Shown in pieces: positions 33,501-43,875 of a DNA stretch of 64,000 nucleotides. The position numbers were made by a program, and so were the translations under genes. This DNA comes from Undaria pinnatifida. Lineage: Eukaryota > Sar > Phaeophyceae > Laminariales > Alariaceae. The first letter of the stretch is position 1. Each line of letters begins with the position of its first letter. The stretch covers positions 13,052,973 through 13,116,972 of the forward strand of contig JABAKD010000010.1 of NCBI GenBank assembly GCA_012845835.1, given 5' to 3'. The notes beneath the pieces were generated by a model that was not told the DNA's origin, did no database searches, and was given only the letters and a program-made list of their open reading frames with translations.

Positions 33501-36500
33501 AGAGAACCAACCAAGCACAACAACAGCTTCAACAGAACAATCGGCTTAGGTTCAATTCGCTCATCCAGCAACCGGTTAAGGCTCATTTATTTAGCAATCA
33601 GCTCAGGTTCATTTAGCAGCTTGGTCTAGTAGTTTCGTTTTCGTTCAGCAATCAGGTTTGGGTTCATCCAGCAATCAATCGATGACTTAGGCTCATATCG
33701 TCAATCAGCTCAGGTTCACATCTAGCAATCGGCTTACTACAATAGGTTCATTTAGAAATCAGCTTAGGGTCGTTTATTAACCAGAAAATCGATTTCGTCG
33801 CAGGGGGGGGTGTTATACACTGCCGCCACACGCCGTACACCATGCGCGAGGTGGGTGGGACGGTGCAAGAGGTGTGTAGGTTGCCACGGCGACGTCAACG
33901 GCACACGTTTAGATTCTGTCTGCTCTTTGGCGGTTGCGCTGGTACCAGCTCCTCTTTTGGTTTGTTACTCTGACCGTGCGTGCCGCGTTGTTGGCTGTAC
34001 TGCCAGACTTTTTCCTGGACTGCTCCTGGGTCAAAGCCCAACTAGAGGAGCGGGGAATGCTCGAGCTCGACGATGAAAAGTGAGTGTGGGTAGCAAATAC
34101 TGTGAAGCGCCCGTAGGCAGTAGATGTCCCAGTAATGGAGTACAAACCAGTCCCCACGCACACAGACGATTATTTTTCGGTGCACCACGGCTGCGGTTAG
34201 TTGTGAACGCCGTCGTACCCCAAAACAAAATGCAGGGATCTATGGTCTTGCAGACTACGGCCGTGCTTGACACTGATTACACTCTCCCCCAGCAAGCAAA
34301 CAACCAAGCGAATAAACGAATAGTACGCCTATAAGTTGCGAGGCCAGCTCTCATTCCAACGCGTGTGTCGATAGCCTCCAGCCGGGCCGTGACATATTGC
34401 ACATACAAAAAGCACATCGCTATCGATTGATGCTGTCGTCACGTCACAAGGTTCCCTTCCCCCCCGTCTGTTTCCACCGCCTCACCGTTGCAGCGAGATT
34501 ATGAAGGTGTGCTCCTATAGGGGGAAGAACATATATTTCCCTCCTCAGTTGAGGAGAGCTCAATACCCGACCCAAATAGTGTTTTTGACGAACATTGCAC
34601 ACTTAATCCGATGGACATTATCATGGCTTGCTGGATATTGTCAACTCTCTGCTAGGATTCCAACGATATCGACTAGTTATTCGGTTGTTGATGTTGGCTG
34701 CTACTACTATGTGGCCGACTGTGATGACAGTCGAGCGGTGAGCGCTTGGACTGTTGTTAGGCATGTTTTGATTTCGAGCTTCAGATCTCAGCAGCAACAA
34801 AGAAGAAAGAAAGGGATGTTGAATATTAGCAGTATTAGACCACTCCATGGTCGGGCGGAAATATGTGGCATGGTCGAGAGCGGGCTGACCGTCACCTGAT
34901 CCTCACAGCACGCAACGTACGCTACGATATAGGTATAATAGCACTCATTCGGCCAAACAATTTTCTGTATAACGGGTCTCCTTAGCCCTTTTTAGCGCCT
35001 TAGGCCCGACATGGGTACAAAACACTTGGAGTTAGAATATAATAATTTTAGGAGTTGGGAAGGGGTTAACCCCAAATCGTCTGAATTTTCTTCTTGTTTT
35101 TTCGACACATTTTTTCGGTGTATACCAGCCTAGGCTAGCTGGGATTTTCATCATATATAGGGTATCGTACGAAGCGTGTTCGCTTTTATCCACAAACCAG
35201 TTGTTGGAAGAGGTACAGAGATTCCCAAACGGTTAGGAGCCTCAGGAAAAAAAAAGCGCACCTCTCTGCCGTGTAGGTATAGCACATGCGTCACGGAACA
35301 ATGCCCAGGCTACGAAGATATGTACTCTACGAGGGCGCCTGTTGCACTGGCCGACAGAATCCCCGACCGACCTACAGCAGTAAGTAGTAGCGCTCCCCTG
35401 CTGCAGCTCGTTCCCTCGACGTGCTACGTACCGTTCTCGAGAAAGTTACCCATCGAGACGACGCGCGTGCTACGGTAGAGGTATTAAGGTATACCTTTTT
35501 TTGGCGAAATTGTTTCTGAAATGATCAATGGGGCTCCTTAATCCAAAATCGTCGGAAATCCGCCATTTTTTTCGCATGGGGTTTCTGAAATGACGGGGCT
35601 CTCTCTTAGGTCCAAAATCGTCGGACTTTATCGTTTTTTTTTTTTTTGCATGGTTCTCGTTGTCAATACCTAGGCGATGGGATTCTTCATCCTCGACTCA
35701 TTGTATACACCTCGTAGCAGTTTTATTTTTCATCCAAATCAGTTTTTGGGCTTACTTAGAAGGAGATCAAAGCTACGGTAGGGGGGGTACCCCCGTTCTC
35801 ACTGGTGTGTTTGAGCCACTCGCACGAGTGACTCTGAACCTCACAAATGAAGATGTTTTAGGCGGTTGTTGTGGAGTAGCTTAGATTACCTTTGCGTTGC
35901 GGGTTGATTTCGTCCATTAAAGACATTCACAAAACGTAAGGTCGCAAAATGACAAAGGGGTTACTCGCGCGAGTGACCTCTAGCCACTGAAATTCAAGGC
36001 CCCAAAAGGGAACCCCCTACCTCAGCCTGAGTCAGGACACGGCTTAACCTCCGAAAGTGAGGGGTAGTATTAAGAAAAAAAAGCGGTGCACCTCTATTGT
36101 AGCTTGGGTCGGACGTTCTTACGTTCGTGCCTCGCGCGTACTCCTAGACCTGCCTCACATTTCTCTCAGAACGTTTCGTAACTCGTGATTCCGCTATATT
36201 TATGGGTGTTTCTGTCTACAGCAGATAGACCGCAATGCCATGCCTATGCTTGAGTAGCACTACGTTTTACGCGGAGCACATTGGGTATAAGCGACTACCA
36301 ATACTTTAGTGACAGCGACTCGATAGGCTACTAGATGCCCAGCTACGTGCGCTGCTGCGGCCGAGTACATATATCACTAACACAGACGCTATCGAGTCAG
36401 AAATCATTTTGACACATAACGCCATCCCTACCTTGCATGTAGCACTCGTCTGTGTTTGTTTATGCATCCAATGTGTTTCATTGCTCCTGCTGCTTTTCTG

Positions 36501-36680
36501 TTTGCTGGTTACCTGGGCACTAGGTACTTGACTCTGCGCTACCAGTCGCCGCGATGCTTTCGGTGCGGATTGGAAGCAGACATTGAGTCCCTCAAGACGC
36601 ACCACCATGAATGCGCTGCACCCCTGCCTGCGGATGCCACCGGGGATGCCGCAGAGAACAGTGGCGGCGTGAGCACGTAG
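28724..36680 (+). CDS. APTX: aprataxin-like DNA-adenylate hydrolase (HIT domain, zinc finger), seven exons
   Basis: Aprataxin removes AMP from abortive DNA ligation ends in the nucleus during single-strand-break repair. Proposed exons: 28724-28968, 29817-30513, 31557-31643, 32709-32830, 33377-33489, 34007-34079, 36524-36680 (1494 nt, about 497 residues). All six junctions keep phase. Seen: a low-complexity basic N-terminus (about 1-285); a pre-HIT Trp segment ending [27 protein letters not shown] plus KYHLLLIG (315-342); [20 protein letters not shown] (386-405); the [14 protein letters not shown] segment; and a C2HC finger (Cys457, Cys460, His472, Cys476). His397 matches the AMP-accepting histidine; His388 and His399 match two other active-site histidines. 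The first histidine of the H-x-H-x-H triad is Pro395, a position that also varies in plant proteins. There is no FHA domain, as in plant and fungal relatives. Intron 5 needs a GC donor. Exons 1-2 are less certain than 3-7. Confidence 0.8.
29595..29760. repeat. GCAACCGGCACTA dyad repeat, copy 1
   Basis: GCGGCAACCGGCACTACTCC and GCGGGCAACCGGCACTACTCC occur here. Related forms with the inverted AGTGCCGGTT phrase lie at 52805-52945 and 56190-56300. The element seems to be a short inverted-repeat transposon remnant in aprataxin intron 1. Confidence 0.5.
29815..30270 (+). repeat. 228-bp (76-codon) tandem duplication inside exon 2
   Basis: The unit starting AGAAGAAAGAGACCAACCCG at 29815 recurs at about 30043 with only a few base changes. 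Its length is a multiple of three, so the frame is kept. It encodes [20 protein letters not shown] and the following [11 protein letters not shown] block. The second unit also begins with the CCAG/AAGAAAG string that forms the exon 2 acceptor. Confidence 0.85.
29817..30513 (+). CDS. APTX: aprataxin-like gene, exon 2 (repeat-rich linker)
   Basis: Acceptor AACCAG at 29816 and donor GAG|GTAATG at 30514. It encodes Arg/Lys clusters ([11 protein letters not shown]), Ser/Ala/Pro runs and many ARSA(N/K/S) repeats, then a normal segment ([18 protein letters not shown]) that corresponds to the helix preceding the aprataxin HIT domain. The antisense strand is also open over this exon because of the repeats. 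Confidence 0.65.
30541..30572 (+). repeat. (TA)n dinucleotide run
   Basis: About 15 TA units lie just downstream of the exon 2 donor in intron 2. Confidence 0.9.
31557..31643 (+). CDS. APTX: aprataxin-like gene, exon 3 (HIT domain start)
   Basis: Acceptor GCGTCGCAG, donor CGGCAAG|GTAAAG; 29 codons, phase 0 at both ends. It encodes [20 protein letters not shown] followed by KYHLLLIGK. The F-P-K-A-x-Y-H-x-L pattern is the aprataxin-type HIT beta-strand with its conserved Lys and His. The exon lies in a different frame from the longer open frames around it. Confidence 0.85.
32709..32830 (+). CDS. APTX: aprataxin-like gene, exon 4
   Basis: Encodes [15 protein letters not shown] and the helix [20 protein letters not shown], matching the helix between the two HIT strands. 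The donor GTCAG|GTGACA is in phase 2 and joins exon 5 to give the expected R-L-G-Y-H. The acceptor (an A-run ending AAG) is poor, so the 5' border could shift by a few codons. Confidence 0.75.
33377..33489 (+). CDS. APTX: aprataxin-like gene, exon 5 (HIT catalytic motif)
   Basis: Acceptor CGAGCAG at 33376. Encodes [20 protein letters not shown], then FDSPDLF and KKQWNGFTT. This is the catalytic core, with the H-x-H nucleophile pair and the SQDFDSP signature of aprataxins. The end that fits the protein is ACAG|GCAGGT, a GC donor. The nearby GT donor at 33494 would shift exon 6 into a frame that stops. Confidence 0.88.
34007..34079 (+). CDS. APTX: aprataxin-like gene, exon 6
   Basis: Acceptor GTACTGCCAG, donor GAAAA|GTGAGT. 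Encodes (D)[20 protein letters not shown] and DDEK, matching the helix that follows the N-S-F-x-T segment in aprataxins without gap. Confidence 0.75.
34980..35085 (+). repeat. interspersed repeat shared with 54375-54465
   Basis: GCCCGACATGGGTACAAAACACTTGGAGTTAGA and TTTTAGGAGTTGGGAAGGGGTTAA match 54390-54455 with few changes. It lies inside intron 6 of the aprataxin-like gene. Confidence 0.6.
36524..36680 (+). CDS. APTX: aprataxin-like gene, exon 7 (zinc finger, C-terminus)
   Basis: Acceptor GGGCACTAG. Encodes [20 protein letters not shown] then [10 protein letters not shown], a C-x2-C-x11-H-x3-C finger in the place of the aprataxin C2H2 finger. It ends in an acidic/Ala tail before a TAG stop. 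It follows a 2444-bp intron and joins exon 6 in phase. Confidence 0.75.
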
Positions 36681-36699
36681 GAGCTGGACGAGTTGCCCG

Positions 36700-37400
36700 G
36701 GCATACAGTAGTATGGTAGTGGGTAAGGCGTGGGAACGGAAGGACCAGCCCCTTGTGGCGCAACCATGGGCAGCCGCGGGAAGAGCACACAGTGATTAGA
36801 CGATGAGACCGAGCATGCTCTGACACAGTTAGGGGGAAAGACGGAGACAGGGCGTAAGATTATACAGTATTGAGGCAGAGGGGTAAGGAGACGGGGCATG
36901 GTATATGGTACGTATATACGGTAGTAGGACCGGAGGCAAAGAAGCCCCGGGGACTATACAATCGAGGAGAAGGCACGGGAAGCCGGCTTGGATCAGGCGT
37001 GGGACCGCGCGCACATGTGTCGGAAGGAAGAAAGGACCCCAGGCATAATGTTGTGCGGTAAGTAGCGGAAAAGGAGGCAAAGAGGCCGGGCATTCTATTT
37101 GACGTTATAGGCGAAGATCGGGGGAAGGAGGGAAGGAGACGGGGTTTAACGTTGTGCCATACGGCAATGGGAAAGGAACCGAGGAGACGGGGCGTAGAGC
37201 TATATGATAGTGGCGCAGGGAGCAAGGAGACGGGAGATATTGCATGTTAGCGGGGAGGCAGGGAAGGAGACGGGGCGCAATGTTATACGGTGGTGGGAAA
37301 AGCGTGGGAAGCCGGTTTTGAGCACTCTCCTGTGATACAATAGGAGGCAGCCGCGGAAAAAACATGTGGGAAGGAACCAAGGAGATTAGACACGACATGA
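36700..37400 (+). repeat. purine-rich degenerate minisatellite
   Basis: GGAGACGGGGC-type phrases recur at about 36841, 36888, 37133, 37178, 37226 and 37264 with intervening TATA-containing segments. It starts right after the aprataxin stop codon, so part may be 3' UTR. Reverse-strand frames are proline-rich artefacts. Confidence 0.6.
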
Positions 37401-38780
37401 TCGTGGAGATCGAGGCAGATATACGGGGAACACCGTTCGTTCTTGATGAGGAGTGATCGTTGTATTTGTATAAAGATACAGCTAGCAGTGACAACGAACG
37501 GTTGTTTGATGATATTACGGGCCCGTCTAAACCAGGGAAAAAAAACAAACAAAAAAACGGAAAGCAGAATTAAGAAATAATAGCCGAGTTTCATTGGTCA
37601 GATCCAGCAGAAACTAGCAGTAGTAGTAGAAGTCCCGACAAACCCGTTTTGCTTGTTCATTTTTCTTAATCCCAAAACCATTTAAAAAAAAAACGAAAAT
37701 GGGGTAAAAAAAAACGGAAAATGGGATAAAAGCAGCGCCAAGAGGAACCTAGGGTGACCGGTTCGCAGGCGCACGGTGGGTGGGGAAGTGCGTGAGGCCG
37801 CCACGGTGTTTGTCCACCGTCGAAGTCAGCACATATGGGAAGGTCAAGTACCAAGGGGTGGCTATGCAAGAAACCAAGGGGTCAGAACGTGACTGTGGCG
37901 ATATATTTTTCGATGCGAGGGTGCCACCCAGTAGTCCAACGGCTGCCGAGAAGCAACCATGACCAGTACACAACTTATAGAGCACTCCTGGGGGAGCGAG
38001 TTGGACCGCGAGCACCGCCTACGCTCACAGGGGTGCCTCGGGTGGGCGAGTTGGGTGGGTTCGGCTGCGTCGTTGGGTGCATTCGCCGCGAATCGGTGTG
38101 CTGTAGCGGTTGAATTATTCTGTCAAGTTGCACCGCGAGTTTTTTAGCGTGGAAGATCAACAATTTCTGGATGTTTTTTTCTTCATTCAGTTTTTCTTTT
38201 ATGTCGTTCGGAATGAACATGCTTTTTTTTTCACCAAAAAACAAAAGGATCTTCCTTTTTTCGTTTTTTTCGTTCTTGGTGTTTTCCTCGTTTGGACGGG
38301 CCCTTAGGGGGGGGCTCAATGATAGGATGGCTACATCGTAGTGGGACATCGGGGTGGCGGGATTTGTTCCGGTCTATTTGACCGCGCCTACTTTCTCCCC
38401 GAGCGCACTCGTTGCCTCGTTGCACCCGGGAGGAGCTTAATGTATATATCATGCATTTGTTTTGCTACTTGTAACTCCACTACTCCACTACTGTTCGCCC
38501 AACGGGTAAGCCTGCTACGCTTCGAGGTACAAGAAACACGCTCAATCGTGTTTTTGCTTCATATCAGCGCACCAATTGATCAGAGCACAAACGGCTCGCA
38601 ACACGTCACGAGGCTGTTCAGTCTAGGATCAAGATATTCTAGATATTCCTTCCTGGAAGAGTGACACCTGGTACCATAGTGCTTTCAGGGGTTTCAATCA
38701 TGGTGCTTTTTGAAAAAGATGCCGCAAAAAATATTTTTAACGATCTTCTGAACAGTTTGATAACTTAATTTCACGTCTGT
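37400..38780. other. no gene recognised
   Basis: A plus-strand frame at 37780-37962 (VSTYGKVKYQGVAMQETK, then CGDIFFDARVPP) has protein-like composition but no recognised family or good splice border. The rest is A/T runs and short frames. Confidence 0.3.
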
Positions 38781-38784
38781 ATAT

Positions 38785-39560
38785 ATTATAAAAACAAAAA
38801 TACACTCCAGCTGTGAGATTGGAGATTTTGTCGAAACTCATGTTTGCAAGCTGTGTGTGATACTTCGATCGCGCGTATTACTGGGTGTGTGTCCTCATCA
38901 AGAATATAGGACGGCCACTCCCCTTGGAACTACAGTGTAGCTCGTACCAGGGTCAACAGGGTGATGATAGTCAGTCTGTGCGCGGAAACGATAAAACCCG
39001 TTTTTGAGGGGGACACAATCTGACAACTGTGGAAGGAAATGCATCGGTTTATCAAGTGTATCCTGTAAGTCGTATAACCGGTGAGGGGAGGGCGGAGTTT
39101 TTAAGAGCGTGGGGGCCTGGGTTTGAACAAGAGGGAGCGGGGGGGGGGAGGGGGGACGGGCGGGGCAACTCAATCCGTGCGTGGAAACTATAATCCTTTA
39201 AGGGGATAAATCTGACGGTCTTGGAAGGAATGCTATGCACCAGTTTATTATGAGTATCCTGTAAGTCATACAACCAGTGAGGAGAGAGCGGCGTGTTCGA
39301 GGGGGTGGGTGGGTGGGGGGGGGCAAAGGGTTTTTAACAGCTTTAGGTCGCATAGATGTAGGGGTTTGCTATACGCGTCGTGCTAGGTCTAGGCGATGGT
39401 GCAGGTGGTGGGGAAAGAGGGGGCGTTGGGGGGGGGGGGTTGAATTGGAGCAGCGGCGGAGGGGGGGGGTTTCAACAGGTTTAGGACGGATTTATGTAGG
39501 GGCTTGCTATACGTGTGGTGCTAGGTCAAGGCGATGGCCGAATTTGCAGGATGAAATGTC
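38785..39560 (-). mobile_element. poly-C composite repeat element, inverted copy
   Basis: Reads in reverse: ATTATAAAAACAAAAATACA, CTCCAGCTGTGAGAT, CTGTGTGTGATACTTCGATC, CAGGGTCAACAGGGTGATG, GCGCGGAAACGATAAAACCCG. G runs follow at 39138-39155, 39314-39322 and 39430-39440 with CGTGTGGTGCTAGGTC. The terminal end faces left. Confidence 0.65.
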
Positions 39561-40265
39561 TGATGATGTAGTGCGGTAGAATCGCTGTTTCTGCAGTTTG
39601 ATGTAATGCCTCGGGTTACAATGACCTGGAGCCTGGCATGATGAACTGGTTTTGAATAGAAAGAAGATCCTCGCTATGCGTAGCGTCTGATCGAGCCGGG
39701 GCCGCTTTGCGCACCACGAGCCGAAGGCTCTCGGTGCGGCTCCCCGAGGGCCGCCGGAGGGTAAAATCTGGTCATTACATGCGTAGTAAATTATATTGGG
39801 TAAAAGATACTCGCGATGTGCGTCTTACACGCTCCTTTCACCCTCTCGCAGTAGGCGGGCATCAGGGGTCATTTTGGCGCACATAAACACTACAACATAC
39901 TGGCACGAAGTAAAAGCGGCACAAAGGCAAATATGAAAACGGAAACGAAAACAAAACAACCGAATCGCCTATAATGATCAAGTGATCGTGGACGAACAGT
40001 TGGCTCAGGGTGAGCATCGCTCAGACTCCCAAGCTTCCCCATCCACTTGGCATACTCATGAAAGAAAACATAGCTGTATTAGAGCACGTTGGGACAGAGT
40101 CCCGCGCCGTCAGAGTCGGACCAAGAACAAGACTGACAGGCTGTGTGCGATGTTCTACCGCAGCAGTGCACCAGCAATTCGATATACCCCGGAAGCATCT
40201 ACCCTAAGTTTGAGAATGACAATGTGATCTACCTGATTGAATGATGACTGTTTCGAGAGTCTTGA
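39561..40265. other. no gene recognised; possible Copia flank
   Basis: Holds a GC-rich hairpin-like segment (39703-39760). Short frames are found but no integrase signature. Given the Copia fragment downstream, decayed element sequence is possible. Confidence 0.3.
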
Positions 40266-40271
40266 GCCGGT

Positions 40272-40775
40272 GTGCCGAATGTCGAGCATTTATATGGGAG
40301 AAGGGGGGTCTTAAAAACATTGATACACCTAATGCGAAAAAGACGTTACAATGTGCAATTCAAAAAAATAGAAATCGCCTGCGTCGAAAAACAACCTAAA
40401 CAAAAAGTGGCCGATGGCGAGACAGGCCCAAAAAAGAATTCGGCTACGTACAGTATACGGCGAAACGAAGCCAAAAAAGCATTCCCCTACGGCAAAGTGA
40501 CGAGAACAAAAAAGTCGATGACGGCTAAACAGGACAGACAGGGAAGCCGAGACTATCGACCACTCTACAAAACATCCCAGAATTTTCGGGACAGCGGAGC
40601 GCGAGAAGAACCTCAGCGGGCCCTCGATCTTGACGCTTGGACCGTTAGGGCAGACTCCGGACGACTGAAAAGCCGTTCAAATATATATGGGGAAAATGGC
40701 GACAAGTTCGAACACACCGGGACGCGCCTCATTGGAAGGACGCATCGACCTGGGAATGGGAGCCTGAAGCAGTAG
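40272..40775 (+). other. unrecognised basic open frame upstream of the Copia fragment
   Basis: A 167-codon frame rich in Lys, Arg and Gln (YSIRRNEAKKAFPYGKVTRT, SQNFRDSGAREEPQRALDLD). Its position suggests a decayed piece of the Copia polyprotein between integrase and RT, but no diagnostic motif is present. It may be chance. Confidence 0.3.
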
Positions 40776-41239
40776 CAACGTCTGCAGCTTAGCTACGTTG
40801 TCTCCGACGGAAGCCACCTCTGAGACTACCACAGGTACTTCGTGTTCAACGTATTATACTAGTACTCGTTCATTGTCTCATCAGCTACGCGTACATCCCT
40901 GCGACCTCACCATCACGCCCGTCAACTTGTCAACGATTACCTCTCCCGTCAGCTGCCCATCATCCACCACAGTGCCGCCGTCATCACCACGATCATCAAG
41001 GTATTAACGGCAAACGAAAATGGCACGTTGAGCAGATCAGGATGCGGAACCTTCTGCGGATCAAGACATGGATCAAACGTCTTCAACAGCACTACCATCA
41101 CTATCAACATCATCGTCAGCAAACCTGGCGGCAGCCACATCAGCCTCATTACTACTACATACAGCAAAGGCGGCTTCAGCACGGCTAGCGGCAGCCACTG
41201 CATCAGTTTCAGCAGCTCCGTTTGCTTCATCACAAGCGT

Positions 41240-42029
41240 AACCCCTTTAGAGCCCCCAAACCCCTCCCTATATTATTTCCAAGCAGTTTTGTCCCCCAAA
41301 ACGGGTTTCCAATCGTAACGGCGTTAAGCTTCATCGGCTGCTTCAGTTGTAACATCTTCCATAAATACAACAACTTCATGGTATACGTCTACTACGCGGA
41401 CGACAACTCCATCAAAAACAAGAAGCCGGACGCAATCCTCACCCCCTACGTCGACGGCCTGGTGCTTGCTGGAGGCGACAAGGCCGTGCTCAAGATATTA
41501 AAGGTGAAGCTAATTAGCCGCTTTGCTACAACGGACATGGGAAACATCTCGCTGATACTCGGCATGTAAGTCACCCGTAACCGCGAAATCGGGACACTCA
41601 CCATCTCTCAGACAGACTACATCAGGTCCGTGCTCGAAAAGTACGGAATGGGAGGGGGCCGTGAGCACGCCCGGAGCAGAAGAGGAACTGTCACTCGACC
41701 AGCCAGAGGCAGTTTTCTTGACGACTCAGAAAATCAACGGTATCAAGCAATCACAGACTTGTTAACGTGCCTGGCTCAAGTCTCACTACGACATTCTCGA
41801 TGGCGTCAACCAACTTGCGAGGACCATGCCAAAGCCATCAAAAACACACATGTGGGCGGCCAAGCACGCTCTTTTATTACCTTGCCGACACGATCAACTT
41901 CGACCTCACGCACAAGAAAGGGGGCTTACCCTAGCCGCGTTTTCGGACGCTCACTGGGGAAACAACTCAGACAACGGCAAGTCTATCATCGTATATTCAG
42001 ATGATGCCCAACGACTGAGTGATCTTTAA
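41240..42029 (+). pseudogene. Ty1/Copia retrotransposon pol fragment (reverse transcriptase end, RNase H start)
   Basis: Frames around 41370-41570 read VYVYYADD, then TPYVDGLVLAGGDKAVLKIL and FATTDMGNISLILGM, which is the Copia RT segment surrounding the catalytic Y-V-D-x motif. The second Asp of the usual YVDD is Gly here, so the copy is catalytically dead. A stop at 41567-41569 interrupts the frame, which then continues with TLTISQTDYIRSVLEKYGM. A shifted frame (41826-42029) reads a region ending AFSDAHWGNNSDNGKS, the start of the RNase H domain. Frameshifts and stops mark it as a pseudogene. An insertion cuts it at 42030. Confidence 0.82.
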
Positions 42030-42905
42030 GGCCACGGGGAATCGCACAAGAATATTTGGAGTAGGAACTCATATGGAGGCATTTCGCGTACACGTATAAA
42101 ACCACTTGAAAGTAAACTATGGCATCTGCAAATAAGATCTTTGTTTCGATATTTTAGAAAAAATGCAGCAAAGATCCAATAGTGTACAGAGCTTTTCAGG
42201 TGCTTTTTAGCCATTTTTTGGACTCCATAATTAACCACCCCTTTTTCGAGTGTCCCTCTCCTTTTCTCCAAAGACCTACGCCAGAAAAAAAAAGAGAGCT
42301 ATATCATCCGCCTGGTGAGCAGCGAGTTTTTGGCGAAAATCGTTTTTTCATCGGTGACGTACCCATTGAGTTAGGCTCCCGCGCATGAATCAAAGTATTT
42401 CAGCGATTTCGGTAGCTTTTTTTTATGTTGCTGGCTTGCAAGTTCGAACTCACAAAAACATATCGTGAGTCGCTTCTGCCTGCCTACGACTACTGTCTGG
42501 CGCACCCAACGTCGTCATACACCCCATCAGGAGCCTCCCTCAATTTCGCGGGTCGTAGTTGCTTGTGGGGAGCTGTAACTGCCCGCTAGTGAAGTGCATA
42601 CGTTCTGTTGGGGGTCGTTTTTTGTCTCGTTTTGTGTACCTCAAATTTCGACCACTACAGTACCTCAAAGTCGAGGTGTGGACCTTTGAGCAAGAGGGAC
42701 ACCGATCTGAAGAGACTCACAGCATCTGTGGATTAAGCCCTTTTTTCGTAGGTTTCCGGGTCGTCTGTGTTTCTACGAACCAGCCGAAGCTCTATAAACG
42801 CAGCGTGTTAAGCTATCCATGTGTTTTACTGTTCCGGTAAAAAATCTAGATATTAGAGTTACCGAAAAACCGGGGACCAGGGGATGCTTCGCCCCCCCCG
42901 TGGCC
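42030..42905. mobile_element. 876-bp element with TTAA target-site duplication, inserted in Copia
   Basis: The ends GGCCACGGGG (42030-42039) and CCCCGTGGCC (42896-42905) are inverted repeats. TTAA flanks both sides (42026-42029 and 42906-42909). The Copia RNase H reading resumes immediately after the right TTAA, so the empty site is exactly one TTAA. Only 10 bp of the ends match, and no transposase is encoded. TTAA duplication is typical of piggyBac-type elements, but the terminal bases are not the usual ones; superfamily open. Confidence 0.8.
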
Positions 42906-43240
42906 TTAAGGTGGGTCTTCAAGCAATCGCGGCCCAGTCAACAATGGAAGCAGAACTTGTCGCAGCAGCACTAGCGATGAAATAGGCAATCTATTGCGCT
43001 AACATGATGAAAGAGCTCGGATTCGAAAATGCACTCAAGCACGTTCTCCTGAACATCGACAACACGTCAGCTCTGCATGTGCCGGGGACCACCCACTCAG
43101 TTTTTTTTGCGTGCAAAGCACGTGTGGCTCTACGACATTTTACGTCCGGGAAATCGTGCAGGAACGCAAGGTTATTATCCACTACGTGCCGACCGAGGAC
43201 AACATCTCTCGGCTCGACCCCCATAGTCTTACCTGCCTAC
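42906..43240 (+). pseudogene. Ty1/Copia RNase H fragment
   Basis: Reads VGLQAIAAQSTMEAELVAAA, a stop, then CANMMKELGF and LNIDNTSALHV, ending in two frames with HYVPTEDNISRL. These are the Copia RNase H signatures (the S-T-x-x-A-E block, then I-D-N-x-x-A). One stop and at least one frameshift (around a T run at 43102-43108) disable it. It is the continuation of 41240-42029 after the inserted element. Confidence 0.82.
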
Positions 43241-43530
43241 CCATAGTACAGGCCAATCAGAAGGCTCCATTTAGGCCTTTTTTTTTCTACACAGTCCCTC
43301 CCCATAGTACACCATAGTACAGGCCAATCAGCGAGCGACACGGGGGTTGTGCTCGGCGCAACTCTGGTAAACCCCCATGTCTTACCTGCCTACCCATAGT
43401 ACAGGCCAATCAGAAGGCTACATTTAGGCCTTTTTTTTTCTACACAGTCCCTCCCCATAGTACACCATAGTACAGGCCAATCAGCGAGCGACACGGGGGT
43501 TGTGCTCGGCGCAACTCTGGTAGTACAAGT
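43225..43530 (+). repeat. tandem duplication, ~152-bp unit
   Basis: CTTACCTGCCTACCCATAGTAC occurs at about 43228 and 43380. Both units contain AGGCCAATCAGAAGGCT, a T run, CACAGTCCCTCCCCATAG and GCGAGCGACACGGGGGTTGT. It lies directly after the Copia coding end, where the polypurine tract and LTR would be expected. Confidence 0.85.
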
Positions 43531-43875
43531 ATTAATAGTAGTGCTGCTGTAGTACTGCTGTGGTCGGCTCTGCCCAAGCGGCGCCCCAGCGGCGGCGGCG
43601 TACCTCAAACGCACAAAAACATGAGGCAAATACATGTTGTCCACGCCTGCCGTAGGGCGGTCTTTGTGGCGCTGCCAAGCGCTGCTGCTATTCGCCCGGG
43701 ATGGAATTCAGCGTGTGGTCGCTCCTCCTGCTCCTGTCGGAAGGCCAGCAGGGAAGCAGAATCGAGCGGGTGCGGGCAAGCCAGGACCTCCATCCCAGGC
43801 CGACAAGAGACGCAAGATCATGGAGACGAAACGGCATGATAGCCGGTCAGATATGGCTTTTCGTTTCCTGCGCAG

